Source of the DNA: Nephrocerus scutellatus
Taxonomy: Eukaryota > Arthropoda > Insecta > Diptera > Pipunculidae
Reading direction: 5' to 3'
NCBI GenBank assembly: GCA_947095585.1
Contig: OX352761.1
Coordinates: 93,809,833 to 93,873,832, forward strand
Length of the DNA stretch: 64,000 nucleotides
Both the position numbers and the translations under genes were made by a program. The stretch's first letter is position 1, and each line of letters begins with the position of its first letter. Under the pieces are notes generated by a model, which saw nothing but the letters and a program-made list of their open reading frames with translations, was not told the DNA's origin and did not search any database. Below are positions 23,641 through 35,370 of this stretch, piece by piece.

Positions 23641-25199
23641 CTCTATCACCGATGGGCCTTACTTATCAATAACTAATCTATCTATAGAAAAATGCATTTG
23701 GTCGTGTGAAAAATAGCGTACATTACTCACTGAAAAGTGCCTATCGAATGCTCGTTAGATTGCCGCATTCAGCTGTCACCTCGTTATTCAAGCTTCCAAC
23801 ACGCAAGATAACGTTCACTTTTCTAGCTCGTTATGTAATATACTATTTTGAAACAGGATCTACTTGCGATTAAGCCTATTTCTAGATAACCAATGCAAAC
23901 ATAATGCATGTATGAATCGAAAATTCGTTAAAATGGTTTTTAATGGAAACAGCGTGAGTTTATGTGAAGGATTTTACTGACAACGCTTTAAGGGTTTTTT
24001 TTTACCATGATACAATATATATAGGTAGGTATGCAAAATAAAGCATACCACACAAATCACTACAATATTTAATTAAGACGGACTGGATATTTTGAATTTT
24101 CTTAAAAAACAACAACTCCACATTGAACTCCAATTACAGTTGCGTTTTCCAACAAATAATAGGTATTATTGATTAAAATTTTGGGGTGTCCGGGTGTCCA
24201 TTCTGTTAAATGGTTTATCCATCTAGTTCTTAGTAGACGCATCTCATATAATGTGCCTTCATATTTATTCCTAACTATTTGCTAAAGAAACGGCTAGTGA
24301 GACAAATATTTTGAAGCATAATTAGGGTTCTATAAAGATTGGTTTATTTTTACAAATCATTCTTATTTTATCAGTCAGTTTGCGATGATATCGCGTCTAA
24401 TACTTACTAAAAGAATAATTTTAAAACCTCTATCACTGATAGGCCTAACTCATTAATAACAAGTCTATCGCTGTAGTCTAAAGTACAGCCACATGAGAAC
24501 ACTTGTGTATTTATAGGATTGTGTAGTTAAAGGTTAAAAAACATCACCGTTAGAAAATATGAAAATCTTTGATATCTAATACTAAATAGCGAGGCTCAGC
24601 GTTAAACAGTATTCAAAATAGAAATGCATAGAAACCTTTCCTTCCAAAAATTTTCACGAAGGAACTTGATGAAAACTTTTCTTCGTAAATTTTGTTAAGT
24701 ACCTAAAACGTACTTTGGAGTCTTTTTGCACATTTACATAGATATTATACATCCTATATTAACTCTGCTATAACATGAACTGAACACGTTAAAACCGCAC
24801 AAACTTTTACTTCAAAAGTATCATAAAGACGTAGGTATTAATGGCCTGAAAATGTCAGGAAATATGACAACTAAATGGAACTGTGGCAGCAAAAAAATTT
24901 TGTTGAATTTCTTAACTTGCCAAAAAGAAAATCTTTTTAGAATTTTCCTATCACATGGAAGTAAAGTGTACTTGAGAACCTGCAGAAAACTAAGAATTGT
25001 AAATAATCCAGACTTAGAAACTAGTTGTAAATAATCCAGACTTAGGCCACACCGAAAAATGTTGTCGCCTTTATTTTTGCTAAAGATAACTTAAGAATTC
25101 TACAATGCTCGATGATAAACTATTTCGAAACAGACATTGCGCGACAAAACGTCAATTAAAAAAAACCAATCCATAAATTTAAAAACGTTTCATGAAAAT

Positions 25200-25545
25200 T
25201 TCTAATAGGAGGTACAAATATGTGCAAAGTTTAAGTCAGGTTATTTTTAAAAAAATTTGTAGTATAGTCCCTCGGCTCTGCTATCACTACAAAAATTTTT
25301 ACAGAAAGTGTTGGCATCGGAGGTAAACACCAAAAAATTTATAGTGGAGCCCCTCGGCCCTGTGGCCCGAACACTACCCAATGTTTGCAAAAAGTGTTGT
25401 CGTCGCAGATACTCATGCGTGCATAGTTAAAATAAAATCTGGATTTAGGAAGTGGGTTAAAAATTGATTACAAGATTTGGCGGCAAACAAACAAACATAC
25501 ATACACATCTATCCGGACACGAAGTTAATATAGAGAATTTAAAAA
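25200..25545 (-). mobile_element. Minus-oriented ~118-bp family element, left end
   Basis: Same family fragment as 19850-20154, but it continues to the terminal motif: GAAGTTAATATAGAGAATTT at 25519-25538 is the reverse complement of the left end seen at 31518. It is truncated at its far end near 25200. Confidence 0.55.
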
Positions 25546-26640
25546 ATATGTGTTTCATTAAAGGGTATGATGTTTCTTAACGACAAATTGCTGATCTCTT
25601 AAATTTCTTATTTATCGCAGTCTTTATGCTTTTACACTTGATAACAATATTATCCATCCTTTACCTCCTCTTAGAGTTGTAACGAAAGTTCTTTCAACTT
25701 CAAAGTCTCTTCGCTAATATATTACAAACATTTTCCTCATGTCATTTTTAACAACTTTGCGATAGTGTGAACAATTTTAGTTTCGAGATTTTTATCTGTA
25801 TAAAAGAGAATAATATCTACTTTCCGTAGTGAGATTTTACGTCATCGCGCCGGTCTTTGTCATTTGAGTGCCTGTAAGTCTCCCCGGAGCAGCACGGTTC
25901 GTGGTTGTTTATCGTTTCAAAATGCGCGACGAAGTATAACTTGGTGACAACTTTCTGAAATACATGAAGACAAAAAATAAGCATTGTTGTGAACTAACGT
26001 TTAATATATAAAAGAGTTGAAATATTTTTTTATGGCATTTTTTCTATCTTTTATAAATTACTGCCATGATTTGATGGCATCCAGGACCTATTTTTCTTGC
26101 ATGGAAATAACAGTTCTTGTGCTTGAATATATTTGTGGCTTAGTATTCAAAGGATGTTTATTTAAAATGCTTTCTTTCAAAAAATTTATTCAACGTTATA
26201 GAGCAATGACAAAAATTTATTTTTTCAAAGATATTAAAAAATAGTGAATGTGTCGAAAGATGAAGCGTTGTTTGACGATATTTGCAGAAAGATGTTATTT
26301 TTTTATAGATACATGTATTTTTATTGTCTCATATACATTGTATTATTAAATTGTTTACGAGCAGTATGTATTATCTTCATAATAATTTTTGGCCCAGCGA
26401 ATAGGTTCGGTCCTGACCTTACACATAAAATCTCTCGATGTCATATTATATGCAAGTATTTTTCTAAGCTTTTATCTCTACTTTCTGTGAAAATTAAAAA
26501 TAATTATACCAAATAGTTATTACCAATATATAACGTATATATAAAAGTTCTGATTAGCATTGAAATTTCGAATATCAATACATACATACAATACAAACGA
26601 ATCCGACAAAGCACAATTACTTTGGGTAATCGGGACAATT
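25546..26640. other. No recognised gene; two AT-rich open frames
   Basis: Plus-strand frames at 26017-26244 (75 codons) and 26244-26516 (90 codons) are Phe/Ile/Lys-rich, as expected from base composition, and show no domain. The G+C-rich stretch at 25840-25930 (CATCGCGCCGG... to ...AAATGCGCGACG) stands out but is unrecognised. Confidence 0.25.
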
Positions 26641-26647
26641 ATATTTA

Positions 26648-28219
26648 CGAGGGGTGCCGTAGAAGAAAGTATAGAAAAAGTAGTAAAAAATTTAAATTTC
26701 TCATCAAAGATTGCTTTTCAAAATATTCGCCTTTAAGATCTATACACTGTTGCATACGCTCAAACCATTTATCGAAACACTTTTTCCAGTCCGAAGATGA
26801 TAGCTCCGAAATATGGTTTTTGAACGCTTCAACCGCTTCTTCAGGCAATAAAAATCGTTGTCCACGCATCTTATCTTTGATTGTTGGGAACAGGAAGAAG
26901 TCATTGGGTACCAAGTCGGGGCTGTAAGGCGGATGACCTATCAATTCGATAGTTTGAGTGCTCAAATACTCGCTTGTTTGATGTGATGTGTGTGAGCTCG
27001 CATTATCACAAAATGATTCGCCGTTTTGGGTTGTTTTATCTCAATTTGTTGAAAACCTCAGGCAAACAAATGGTCGTATACCAAGCTGAATTGAGTGTCT
27101 TTTGATTTTCAAGAGCCACAGTAGCCACATGACCGGTTTTCGTAAAGAAACACGCCCATTTGCTTCCCAACGCTCCGAGCTCGCACAACTTTTGTTGGAT
27201 TTTCTTCGAATTGGAAGTCCCAAATAGTCGATTGCCCTTTTCTTTCCGGCTCATACGCAAATATCCATGACTCGTCAGCTGTCACGATCTTGTATACGTT
27301 TTTGGAAGTATCTTCAATGAATTTTTCAAGCATTTGGCGACACCAATCGACACGAACCTTTTTTTGTGCGTCTCTCAAAAAATGTGAAATCCAACGTACA
27401 CAAAGCTTCCGCACCTTTAAATGTTCATGTAAGATCAAATATACGCTGGCATTACTAATGCCTAGGAATGCCTCGATTTCCTGATAAGTCACGTTTTTTT
27501 TTTTATAATTTGCGCACGGAAAAAGGAGTTTGCACCCTTATTATGTTCAGCTATATGCTTGGCATAGCGTGGGCGTTAAGGAAAAGGAGAAGAAGAGAGG
27601 AGATGTCTACGAGCTTGTGTCTTGAATGCCTGTGGATCATAGTGATGTGGAAAGACAGAGCTTGGCAGATCATTTCACATACGTGTTGTACGGCTGAAGA
27701 ACGAATCCCTGAACTTAACTGTACGTCCGAAGATGGGCTTAAGGGTAAACTGATGTGCATTTAGAGCGCCACGAGTATTGCGGTTGAATTAAAGGAGAGG
27801 TGGCATGCAACTGGCTATTTCTCTTGAGCACCGCTGGTGGAAGAAGCGATAAAACAGTGACAAGCAGGAGACGTTCCTGCGGTGTTCAAGCAAATCTATT
27901 GATTTCGCAATGTTTTCGTCACCGATTAGTTTTAAGACGATCCTCACAGCATCGATGTTTTCTGGCACAACAACTGTTTTTGGACGACCTTCACGAGGCT
28001 CGTCTTTGAGTAAACGTCGTTCGCGTTTAAATTCATTGTACCAATTATAAACACTAGCTAGTGATTGTTGTTGAGTTAGCCCCTTTCAAAAATCGTAAAA
28101 AATCATAACATGAAAATGTTCACGCGATATTTCCATTTTTTCACTGAATTCAATTTTTCAAGTAAATAAAAAACAATGTTGCGATGCAAACTGACAGATT
28201 ACTTTAACGGAACCCTATG
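26648..28219 (-). mobile_element. mariner-family DNA transposon, dead, with nested CR1-like insertion
   Basis: Probable terminal inverted repeats begin CGAGGGGTGCCGTAGAAG at 26648 and have a decayed partner at about 28198-28219, each next to TA. The transposase is minus-strand. It starts MEISREHFHVMIFYDF (28133 down), loses frame, then resumes with the SVYNWYNEFKRERRLLKDEPREGRP helix-turn-helix region. It is interrupted from 27944 to 27493 and continues from TYQEIEAFLGIS to DESWIFAYEPE (first catalytic D), DNASSH near 27010 (second D) and PYSPDLVPND near 26930 (third D), followed by CIDLKGEYFEKQ. The catalytic DDD signature is therefore traceable. Frameshifts, a stop near 27036 and the insertion make it non-functional. 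Without the insertion it would be about 1.1 kb, slightly short for mariner. Confidence 0.88.
27493..27944 (-). pseudogene. CR1-like 3' fragment inserted in the mariner
   Basis: Reverse complement similarity to 34520-34969 along its length. On the minus strand it starts at LIGDENIAKSID and ends in an A-run (T-run at 27491-27502 on the plus strand), the expected polarity for a 5'-truncated LINE insertion. The encoded protein is the C-terminal part of pol, with frameshifts. Seven or so mariner codons at the insertion point are missing or altered. Confidence 0.8.
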
Positions 28220-29555
28220 TAGTTTTGTAGTTTTCCCTGACCATGATTCATTGATAAAAGTATTTGGACTCGCGTTGTTTTAATTTAGTGTTCGTTTTTC
28301 GTATTGCTTTTTCAATGAATCAGAGATAATTATGAGAAAATAAATTGAAACCGGCTACAAACGTGAGAAATGTGATATGTTGTAATTCTTATTCCTTCGA
28401 ATTTTAATTTTTAATTTTAATAAAGGGTATAGCCCAACTTATTGCTGTGACGCAAGTCATTCAGGGACTTATCCCTTGGCAATGAGTCTATATATATATA
28501 TAAAAAAATAACCGTAACGATAAGTTGGATAGTGTGCGTTCGATAACTACACCTTTAAGTGAAGCTTTAATAGTAATCTAAAATAGTATGCAATAACGCC
28601 AGTTTATATGCGATATAAAGATGAGCATTCGGTATTATAATGTTTAATTGATTAAAATAGGCTTACGGCACCTCTAACTTCAACATCAAGGGAAGCAGCC
28701 TGCTGCCTACGTTTTTCTTTAGCGTTAAGTGTTATAAAAAACTTGACAGCCTTATAACAGCTTCTTGTAATTTAAGAATTAAAGCTTTTAGGGCAGAAAA
28801 AGTTAAAATTTTCGTCATCCACCAAATGATTTCGATTTCAGAAAATTTTAATTAATACCGAAGAAAAATACAGAATTTATTATCGAAATACGTTGAAAGT
28901 ATAACAGTAAAAATATTCCATTGCTCGTTATTTGCCATCAACCTGGTTGTAATATATTCATCCGCTCATCATACGATGCAGCAGTTTCTTAAAAAAATCG
29001 TTTTTTTTTTATTAAAGGCAAGTACAAGAGCATTTTGTTTGTAAGCCGGCGATAATTTCTATGTAATTTATTATATAACGCATTTCGGGATGCGATAAAA
29101 TTATTTACTTTTAATGCTTTCTGTGACTATTGGTCCAAATATATACTTTATTCCTTTATTTCGTCAACGTCTGAATTAAAGACATTCTGTGCTAGTGCAT
29201 CGTATTAAATTTTTGCTGAAGCTTATGAATCTTCATGAACTTGGCTATGTCTATGCCAGCCTGTCAAGGTCAAGGTTCATTTTGAAAATTAGCAATAAGA
29301 TGGAGAAAGCCGATTTTTATAAAAACTCTCGGTAAATACTGGTTAAGATTCGAAGCTTAGCTTTAAAGTCAAGCGCATAGGTTGCCTACAGTTTGTGCTA
29401 AATCTGAGCCTAAACTAACATGTCTCCAATTAGCTTAGGACGATTATTTGTGCTCAAATGCTTTTGCTGTTACTATCACTACTCACAATAGAGTTAATAA
29501 TATGGATGGCGCAACACGATTTTCTTTTACGGACGGGGCCGGAATTTTAAGTAAA
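28220..29555. other. No gene recognised; AT microsatellite
   Basis: No gene recognised. A (TA)n run is at about 28488-28502 and a poly-T run near 29001. The rest is AT-rich without clear repeats. Confidence 0.4.
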
Positions 29556-29559
29556 TCTA

Positions 29560-30935
29560 TATAAATTTTTTTTTATTTTTTTGTTTAAATTTTATTTTTG
29601 TTTTTTTTTTTATTTTATTTTTTGCACTTAACAGATTTCTCATAAGTGCTATACTTTTTGAGTTATTTGCAAAAAATCGAAAAACTGTCAAAGTAAACTG
29701 CCACTTCCGTTTGGCCGATTTACGCCCAAATAAACAGGCACCTCCCAATTTATCTAAAAAGCTTATATATGAATTTTCTTCCCCATCAATTTAGCCGTCT
29801 GTGCTGTAGAGTGGACAGTATACTTCCTTTTACTATGTTTTACTATGTAAAATAAACTAAAAAACATGGAATGTATTACAACAATCACCACACAAGTTTT
29901 TTTTATATTTCGAATAAAATCAAAAATAATGAAAACCAAATACCGAGCAAATCACATCAATTGCATCAGCATCTAGCCAAATTTCCCATTAAATAGCTCA
30001 ACAACACGACGATGAAATATTTGCATTTTTTTATATTTTTTTGTTTAAATTTTATTTTTGTTTTTTTTTATTTTATTTTTTGCACTTAACAGTTTTTTCA
30101 TAAGTGCTATACTTTTTGAGTTATTTGCAAAAACTCGAAAAACTGTCAAAGTAAACTGCCACTTCCGTTTGGCCGATTTACGCCCAAATAAACAGGCACC
30201 TCCCAATTTATCTAAAAAGCTTATATATGAATTTTCTTCCCCATCAATTTAGCCGTCTGTGCTGTAGAGTGGACAGTATACTTCCTTTTACTATGTTTTA
30301 CTATGTAAAATAAACTAAAAAACATGGAATGTATTACAACAATCACCACACAAGTTTTTTTTATATTTCGAATAAAATCAAAAATAATGAAAACCAAATA
30401 CCGAGCAAATCACATCAATTGCATCAGCATCTAGCCAAATTTCCCATTAAATAGCTCAACAACACGACGATGAAATATTTGCATTTTTTTTTATTTTTTT
30501 GTTTAAATTTTATTTTTGTTTTTTTTTATTTTATTTTTTGCACTTAACAGTTTTTTCATAAGTGCTATACTTTTTGAGTTATTTGCAAAAACTCGAAAAA
30601 CTGTCAAAGTAAACTGCCACTTCCGTTTGGCCGATTTACGCCCAAATAAACAGGCCCCTCCCAATTTATCTAAAAAGCTTATATATATATGAATTTTCTT
30701 CCCCATCAATTTAGCCGTCTGTGCTGTAGAGTGGACAGTATACTTCCTTTTACTATGTTTTACTATGTAAAATAAACTAAAAAACATGGAATGTATTACA
30801 ACAATCACCAAACAAGATTTTTTTTATATTTCGAATAAAATCAAAAATAATGAAAACCAAATACCGAGCAAATCACATCAATTGCATCAGCATCTAGCCA
30901 AATTTCCGATTAAACACGACGACGAAATATTTGCA
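29560..30935 (+). repeat. Three tandem copies of a 458-bp unit
   Basis: The block CATAAGTGCTATACTTTTTG occurs at 29641, 30099 and 30557, exactly 458 bases apart. Copies begin in a poly-T/A stretch and end with ACGACGATGAAATATTTGCAT; the last reads ACGACGACGAAAT. Differences are few: ATTTCTC versus TTTTTTC, AAATCG versus AACTCG, CACC versus CCCC, and extra TA pairs in copy 3. Each copy contains a minus-strand frame with LFGRKSAKRKWQFTLTVF. It is repeated because the DNA is, and nothing else marks it as a gene. Confidence 0.9.
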
Positions 30936-31515
30936 TAATGCCAGCTATAAAGTTGTCCCGTGCATCGATAAAAAAATCGATAAATAATGTTTCACAATTA
31001 TGACTGACTTATAGTATGTGTTTTTGTGTCCACCTTTTTTAATTTTGTTTAAAGTTCATCAGTTGCACGGAATATTGCTATATGAAACAATTATTAACAA
31101 GTTTATGTCCCACTATCGAACCATATTTTTGCAACGAATATGCATAATTTTTTTTTCAATTGACTTACCGTTAATACGAAGTTTACACTTTAACATAAAA
31201 AGAATTGCCACTCTTAGACTGATTGCTTCGTGAGAGATTTGTCACTTCAGTTGCTTTGCCTTGAATAATTAATGTTGATTGCACTTAGCAGCCATTTCTG
31301 TAAATGGGCTTATTTTCATTCATTTAATACTTCTAATCACAGAGAATAAATAGCCCACGCTGTCGAGATGCTTGTCCTAGTGATTGCGGTTTATTATTTT
31401 TTTATTTTTTATTGAAAACAAATATGTAATCTGTTCGAAGGCTATCGTAAAATTTATGATGAACGATGAGAGTGTGAGATGAGTAGAAAAACAAGAAGGT
31501 GAAGAAAATCAATTT
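30936..31515. other. No gene recognised
   Basis: An ATCGATAAAAAAATCGAT inverted repeat is at 30964-30981, close to DRE-like cores. No coding region is supported. Confidence 0.35.
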
Positions 31516-31517
31516 TT

Positions 31518-32300
31518 TAAATTCTCTATATTAACTTCACTTGCCCGTGGGTCGGTCGGTCGTCGGTCGTCGTCTGTCGTCTGTCGTGGAATCTTGCGAT
31601 AAATTTTTAACCCACTTCCCAAAACACATATGTGTCTTTCCGGAGACAACACTTTCTATTAAAATTTGAGGCCCCTCGGGCCCCGGGTTCGTGGGACCCC
31701 ATAAATTTTTTTTTTAAAAATAACCCGATTTTCTTTAAATTTTATATACGCTTGTCTCTCCGATAGGCAACACTTCTTGTAAAAATTTTGGAGACCCTGG
31801 GCCCCGGCTTCGTGGGGCCCCATACAATTAAAAAAAAAAAATTAACCCGATTTTCTTCACATTTTATATACGCGTGTATCTCCGATAGGCAACACTTTTT
31901 GTAAAAAAATTTGAGACCCTGAACCCGGGTTCGTGGGGCCCCATAAAATTAAAAAGTTTTTTAAATTTTACAAATTTTTCAAAGAAATTAGCCCGATTTT
32001 CTTTAAATTTTATCCACCTCTGTATCTCCGATGGACCAATTTTGTTTTAAAGTTTTTGGAGTGAACGGGCCCTGAGGGCCAAGGGTGCCCATATAATTTT
32101 TTTAAAATTTAGCTCGATTTTCTTCAAATGCTTAACATATGTGTATCACTGATGGACATAACTTTTTGTAAATTTGTTGGAGTGATAGGGCCCGGAGACC
32201 CGTGTGGTGTCCATGTAAATTTTTTAAAAATTAGCCCGATTTTCTTCAAATTTTAACACATACCGATCTCCTATTAGAGAATTTACATGAAAATTTTTAA
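31518..32300 (+). mobile_element. ~118-bp tandem-repeat element, both ends present
   Basis: Best complete copy. The left end TAAATTCTCTATATTAACTTC (31519-31539) is followed by a GTCGGTCGTC microsatellite and a TTTTTAACCCACTTCC block. About six monomers with period about 115-122 follow, then the right end CTATTAGAGAATTTACATG (32271-32289). Inward-read ends share TAAATTCTCTA. It encodes no protein. Confidence 0.7.
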
Positions 32301-33355
32301 AATTGATTGATTTTTAAATTAAATTTGTATTAGTAATAGACAGAATTGCGTAGTCATTCTGGATTCATTTCAGTTTCTTGTCTGAAAGATCTATTGTGTC
32401 AAATTTACCCAAATATATTTTTTTCGGAAATCGTATTAATATAAATCCTTCTACAATTTATCACTATCATTTGTCCCTAATTTTAAAGAATCATAACAAT
32501 TCAATGTGAACTTCAGAGGGAAAATCCATGCTCGTGCGGTCCAATGAACATAAATAATAATACCATTTTTATGAGGATATTATTAATTTTTATTAACAGT
32601 ATTTTCGCTAGGCACTTTGTAGACAAACATAAAATGGCATATTTAGTCACGTTGGGTCCTTTTGAAAATCATTTCGCTGTCCCAACTACACATTACATTG
32701 AGCAAAGTTTTTCATAAAGTTGTTTTCTTGTTGTTTTCGTTCTCGTCAATAAGATAACATCCTAGTCATCCTACTCAAAAGGGCAAATCATTAAGTGTTG
32801 TTTACAAAGAAATAACAAATATGTTTTTATACCATTTACTGATGATTTGATTGCCAGTTAATTACGCCAAAAGGAGATGTTTACCATTGATCAAGTTGTT
32901 CCACTGACAACATTGTTTTTAAAGCCATACTCAACAAGAAAAATCTTATGATATATTTATATATATATATATATATTGATGCGTTCTTCTTCTTTATTTT
33001 AAAAATAATTCGTTCATGTGGTTGTAAAATTATCTTGCCAGTCATTGATTAGACATGGTGATATGTGCAAAAAATAGCTGGCACGGGTGACATGACCATC
33101 AGCTTTAGCTTTAATTAATTACATGGATTTGATTGAATATATTTTTTATTTTTAGATATTATATAATAGAAATGAAATTTTTTTAATATTATCTGGGTTT
33201 TGAAGGAGGGTATCAATCAGTGAAAGAATTAAATTTTACCAGATTGACTCGACTTCTTGGCATTTTTAGATGAAGTGGCGTATTGCATTCGATTTGAGGA
33301 GCAGAAAGTACAATATGGCGGAGGATTTTGGCGAACAGGTGTTTGTGTGTGAATT
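32301..33355. other. No gene recognised; AT microsatellite
   Basis: AT-rich; a (TA)n run lies at about 32957-32977. No coding region or known element seen. Confidence 0.4.
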
Positions 33356-33359
33356 CTGA

Positions 33360-34090
33360 TCTAATGTAAATAATAGTATTTTTTCTTGTAAGCTATTTTT
33401 GCGGCGATGAGGATGGCTTCCGCTGAGAAAGATGAACCGTCAGTGTAAAGAAAATTCCAGTCCGAGTGGTGTTTGACCAAAGACAGAAACTGATGATGAT
33501 ATGTAATTGCATTTGATGCTTTCTTCTTTGATATATGTAAGTTCAGTAATGCACTATTTTAATAAAGGAGCCTTGGAGGAGAAGACGGAGGTGGTTTTGG
33601 TATATGCGTTGCGTTAATGTTGAGTTGTTTAACTTGCTATAAGACTGAAGGGTTTTTTCGGAGCTCGCTTTCGCCCAAACAATATATGTACGTGATTATA
33701 TATATATCCGCCATTTGGGTGGATAATTTTTGGGATTATCCGCCCGGTTTGGTGTGTTCGTCTGCGGTGAAGGGAAGGAAGTCCGGATTCGGTGAGGATG
33801 TTAAAAATAGGGGAGGATCGAAAGGCACTCAGAGCCATACGAAGCGATGCCATTATCAAATTTGATTTTTGCAAGTATTTGCTCTTACAATTTCTATAAG
33901 TATGTTGCAGTTACATTCTAGTATATAATTACTTAGAGATTGAATGATATTTATTCCATTATTTAAGGATTTACAAAGAAAATTGACATGATTGTTCTAA
34001 AGGTATTAAATGTTTGAAATGTTGTGGGAGGCTATGAAGAAATGGACTACTGACAATGGAGAACCCTGTGAAATTCCGTTATATAGTGGC
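33360..34090 (-). pseudogene. I/Jockey-type LINE pol fragment (RT to RNase H)
   Basis: Minus-strand remnants in order. The first is an RT palm block NGISQGSPLSVVHF (about 34083-34042). A linker block LRMALSAFRSSPIFNILTE with LHRRR (33850-33765) follows, typical of the region between RT and RNase H in I-type elements. The last is an RNase H start with W-FLYTDGSS and an SAEA-I-A block (33470-33380). The catalytic YADD segment and much of the RNase H between TDGS and EA are deleted. It is a dead copy, 6 bases from the plus-strand CR1-like fragment. Confidence 0.7.
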
Positions 34091-34095
34091 CATAT

Positions 34096-34969
34096 ATAAG
34101 AAAGGTTCATTGGATTAGAAGCTATCTTTTGGAACGCTCAATTCAAGTTGTTTTGGACGGTTTCAAGTCAGAAATACACCACATAAATGCTGGCGTTCCC
34201 CAGGGCTCTGTTCTGTCCCCGACACTCTTTCTCATTTCTATTAATGATCTCTTATCTGTGACTTCTAATCCAATTCACTCATTCGCTGACGACAGTACTC
34301 TCAGCTTCTCATATAAGTATGAAGAACGTCCCTCCACTTCTCATTTGGAACTCAAACAACTTCGTATGTTAAGCACGTTAAATTCTGACCTCGACAGCAT
34401 AATAAAATGGGAAGAAAACATCTATCTATCTACAAGGCTTTTATTCGCCCTTAACTTGAGTATAATTGTCATATTTGGTCTGGTGCCCCTAAAACCACCT
34501 TGTATCAACTAGATAGAATACAAAATCGTGCGATAAAACTTATCAGTGACGAAAACATTGCGAAATCAATAGATTCGCTTGAACACCGCAGGAACGTCTC
34601 CTGCTTGCCACTCTTTTATCGCTTCTTCAACCAGCGGTGCTCAAGAGAAAGAGCCACTTGCATGGCACCTCTCTTTGAATTCAACCGCAATACTCTTGGC
34701 GCTCTAAATGCTCATCAGTTTACCCTTAAGCCCATCTACGGACGTACAGTTACGTTCAGGTACTTGGTCTTCAGCCCTACAACACGTATGTGGAATGCTC
34801 TTCCAATCTCTGTCTTTCCACATCATTATGATCCACAGGCATTAAAGACACAAGATCATAGACATCTCCTCTCTTCTTCTCCTTTTCCTTAACGACCAAG
34901 CTGTGCCAAACATATAGCCGACCATAATAAGGGTGCACCTTTTCGCGTGCGCAAATTATTAAAAAAAAA
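34096..34969 (+). pseudogene. CR1-like non-LTR retrotransposon, 5'-truncated
   Basis: Best of the CR1-like copies. The first open part (34129-34410) carries the RT palm: VVLDGFKSEIHHINAGVPQGSVLSPTLF and the catalytic FADD. After IIKWEEN there is an internal deletion, and the frame changes near 34425. The second part (34425-34892) carries YKAFIRPKLEYNCHIWSG, LDRIQNRAIKLIS and SLEHRRNVSCLPLFYRFF, and ends with WNALPISVFP, the usual CR1-clade C-terminus. A short 3' UTR and an A-run (34961-34969) follow. 5' truncation and A-tail are consistent with target-primed reverse transcription. Confidence 0.85.
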
Positions 34970-35044
34970 TGTATTGTTAGTTTTAACCCTTATTTTTCTG
35001 TTTGAAAGAAAGATTTTAATAAAGTAACAGATATCTGAAACTTT

Positions 35045-35370
35045 TAACGAATCACCTGCCAGAATTAATGGAGGACGTCCCATTCCTGACTCGAACTAAC
35101 ATGTTTTTGCATCTAAATGTTGCTCCTTGCAACAGTGAACGTAATGTTACTGCATTTTAAGTGAATATTATCAAACCCGATGGATTGGTAGAAACGGTTC
35201 AGTATTTAATCCGTCTAGATAACTTGATCTAACTCTTCTAGATTTTTTTGTATGGGGAAAAATAAAAGAGCCGGTATATTCTACGGTAATAGAAACTGAA
35301 GAACAGCTAAGAAGGAGGATTGAATATGCAGATCAGACGAGTGCAATGTACTAGCTCAAACAATCTTGAA
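35045..35370 (+). pseudogene. DDE transposase fragment (mariner-like superfamily)
   Basis: Frames together resemble the C-terminal catalytic part of insect mariner-like transposases. LPELMEDVPFLTRTNMF and HLNVAPCNSERNV stand where the HDGAPAH block (second D) is expected. A damaged form of the SPDLTPLDFF block follows, then WGKIKEPVY and ETEEQLRRRIE. In-frame stops and altered catalytic residues show it is dead. Confidence 0.55.

Larger units (their letters stand above)
20162..25495 (+). repeat. Unit 2 of the 5.34 kb direct tandem duplication
   Basis: Repeats unit 1 in the same orientation. Content is parallel: tandem array 20162-20950, LINE fragment about 20951-21026, coding-like stretch 21446-21924, interspersed repeat 22811-23231, internal duplicates 23377-23686 and 24163-24473. 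Homology to unit 1 ends at 25495 within a CAAA-repeat. Beyond it the minus-oriented ~118-bp element continues to its end near 25540. Confidence 0.9.

Noticed and set aside
26017..26516. Pair of abutting plus-strand frames as a gene
   Set aside because: Composition-driven Phe/Ile/Lys-rich frames without domains or splice context.
29557..29748. Small conserved protein with LFGRKSAKRKWQ
   Set aside because: Conservation is explained by recent tandem copying of 458 bp. No homology or start signal.
32957..32977. AT microsatellites (also 28488, 48156) as regulatory elements
   Set aside because: Simple dinucleotide slippage; no supporting context.
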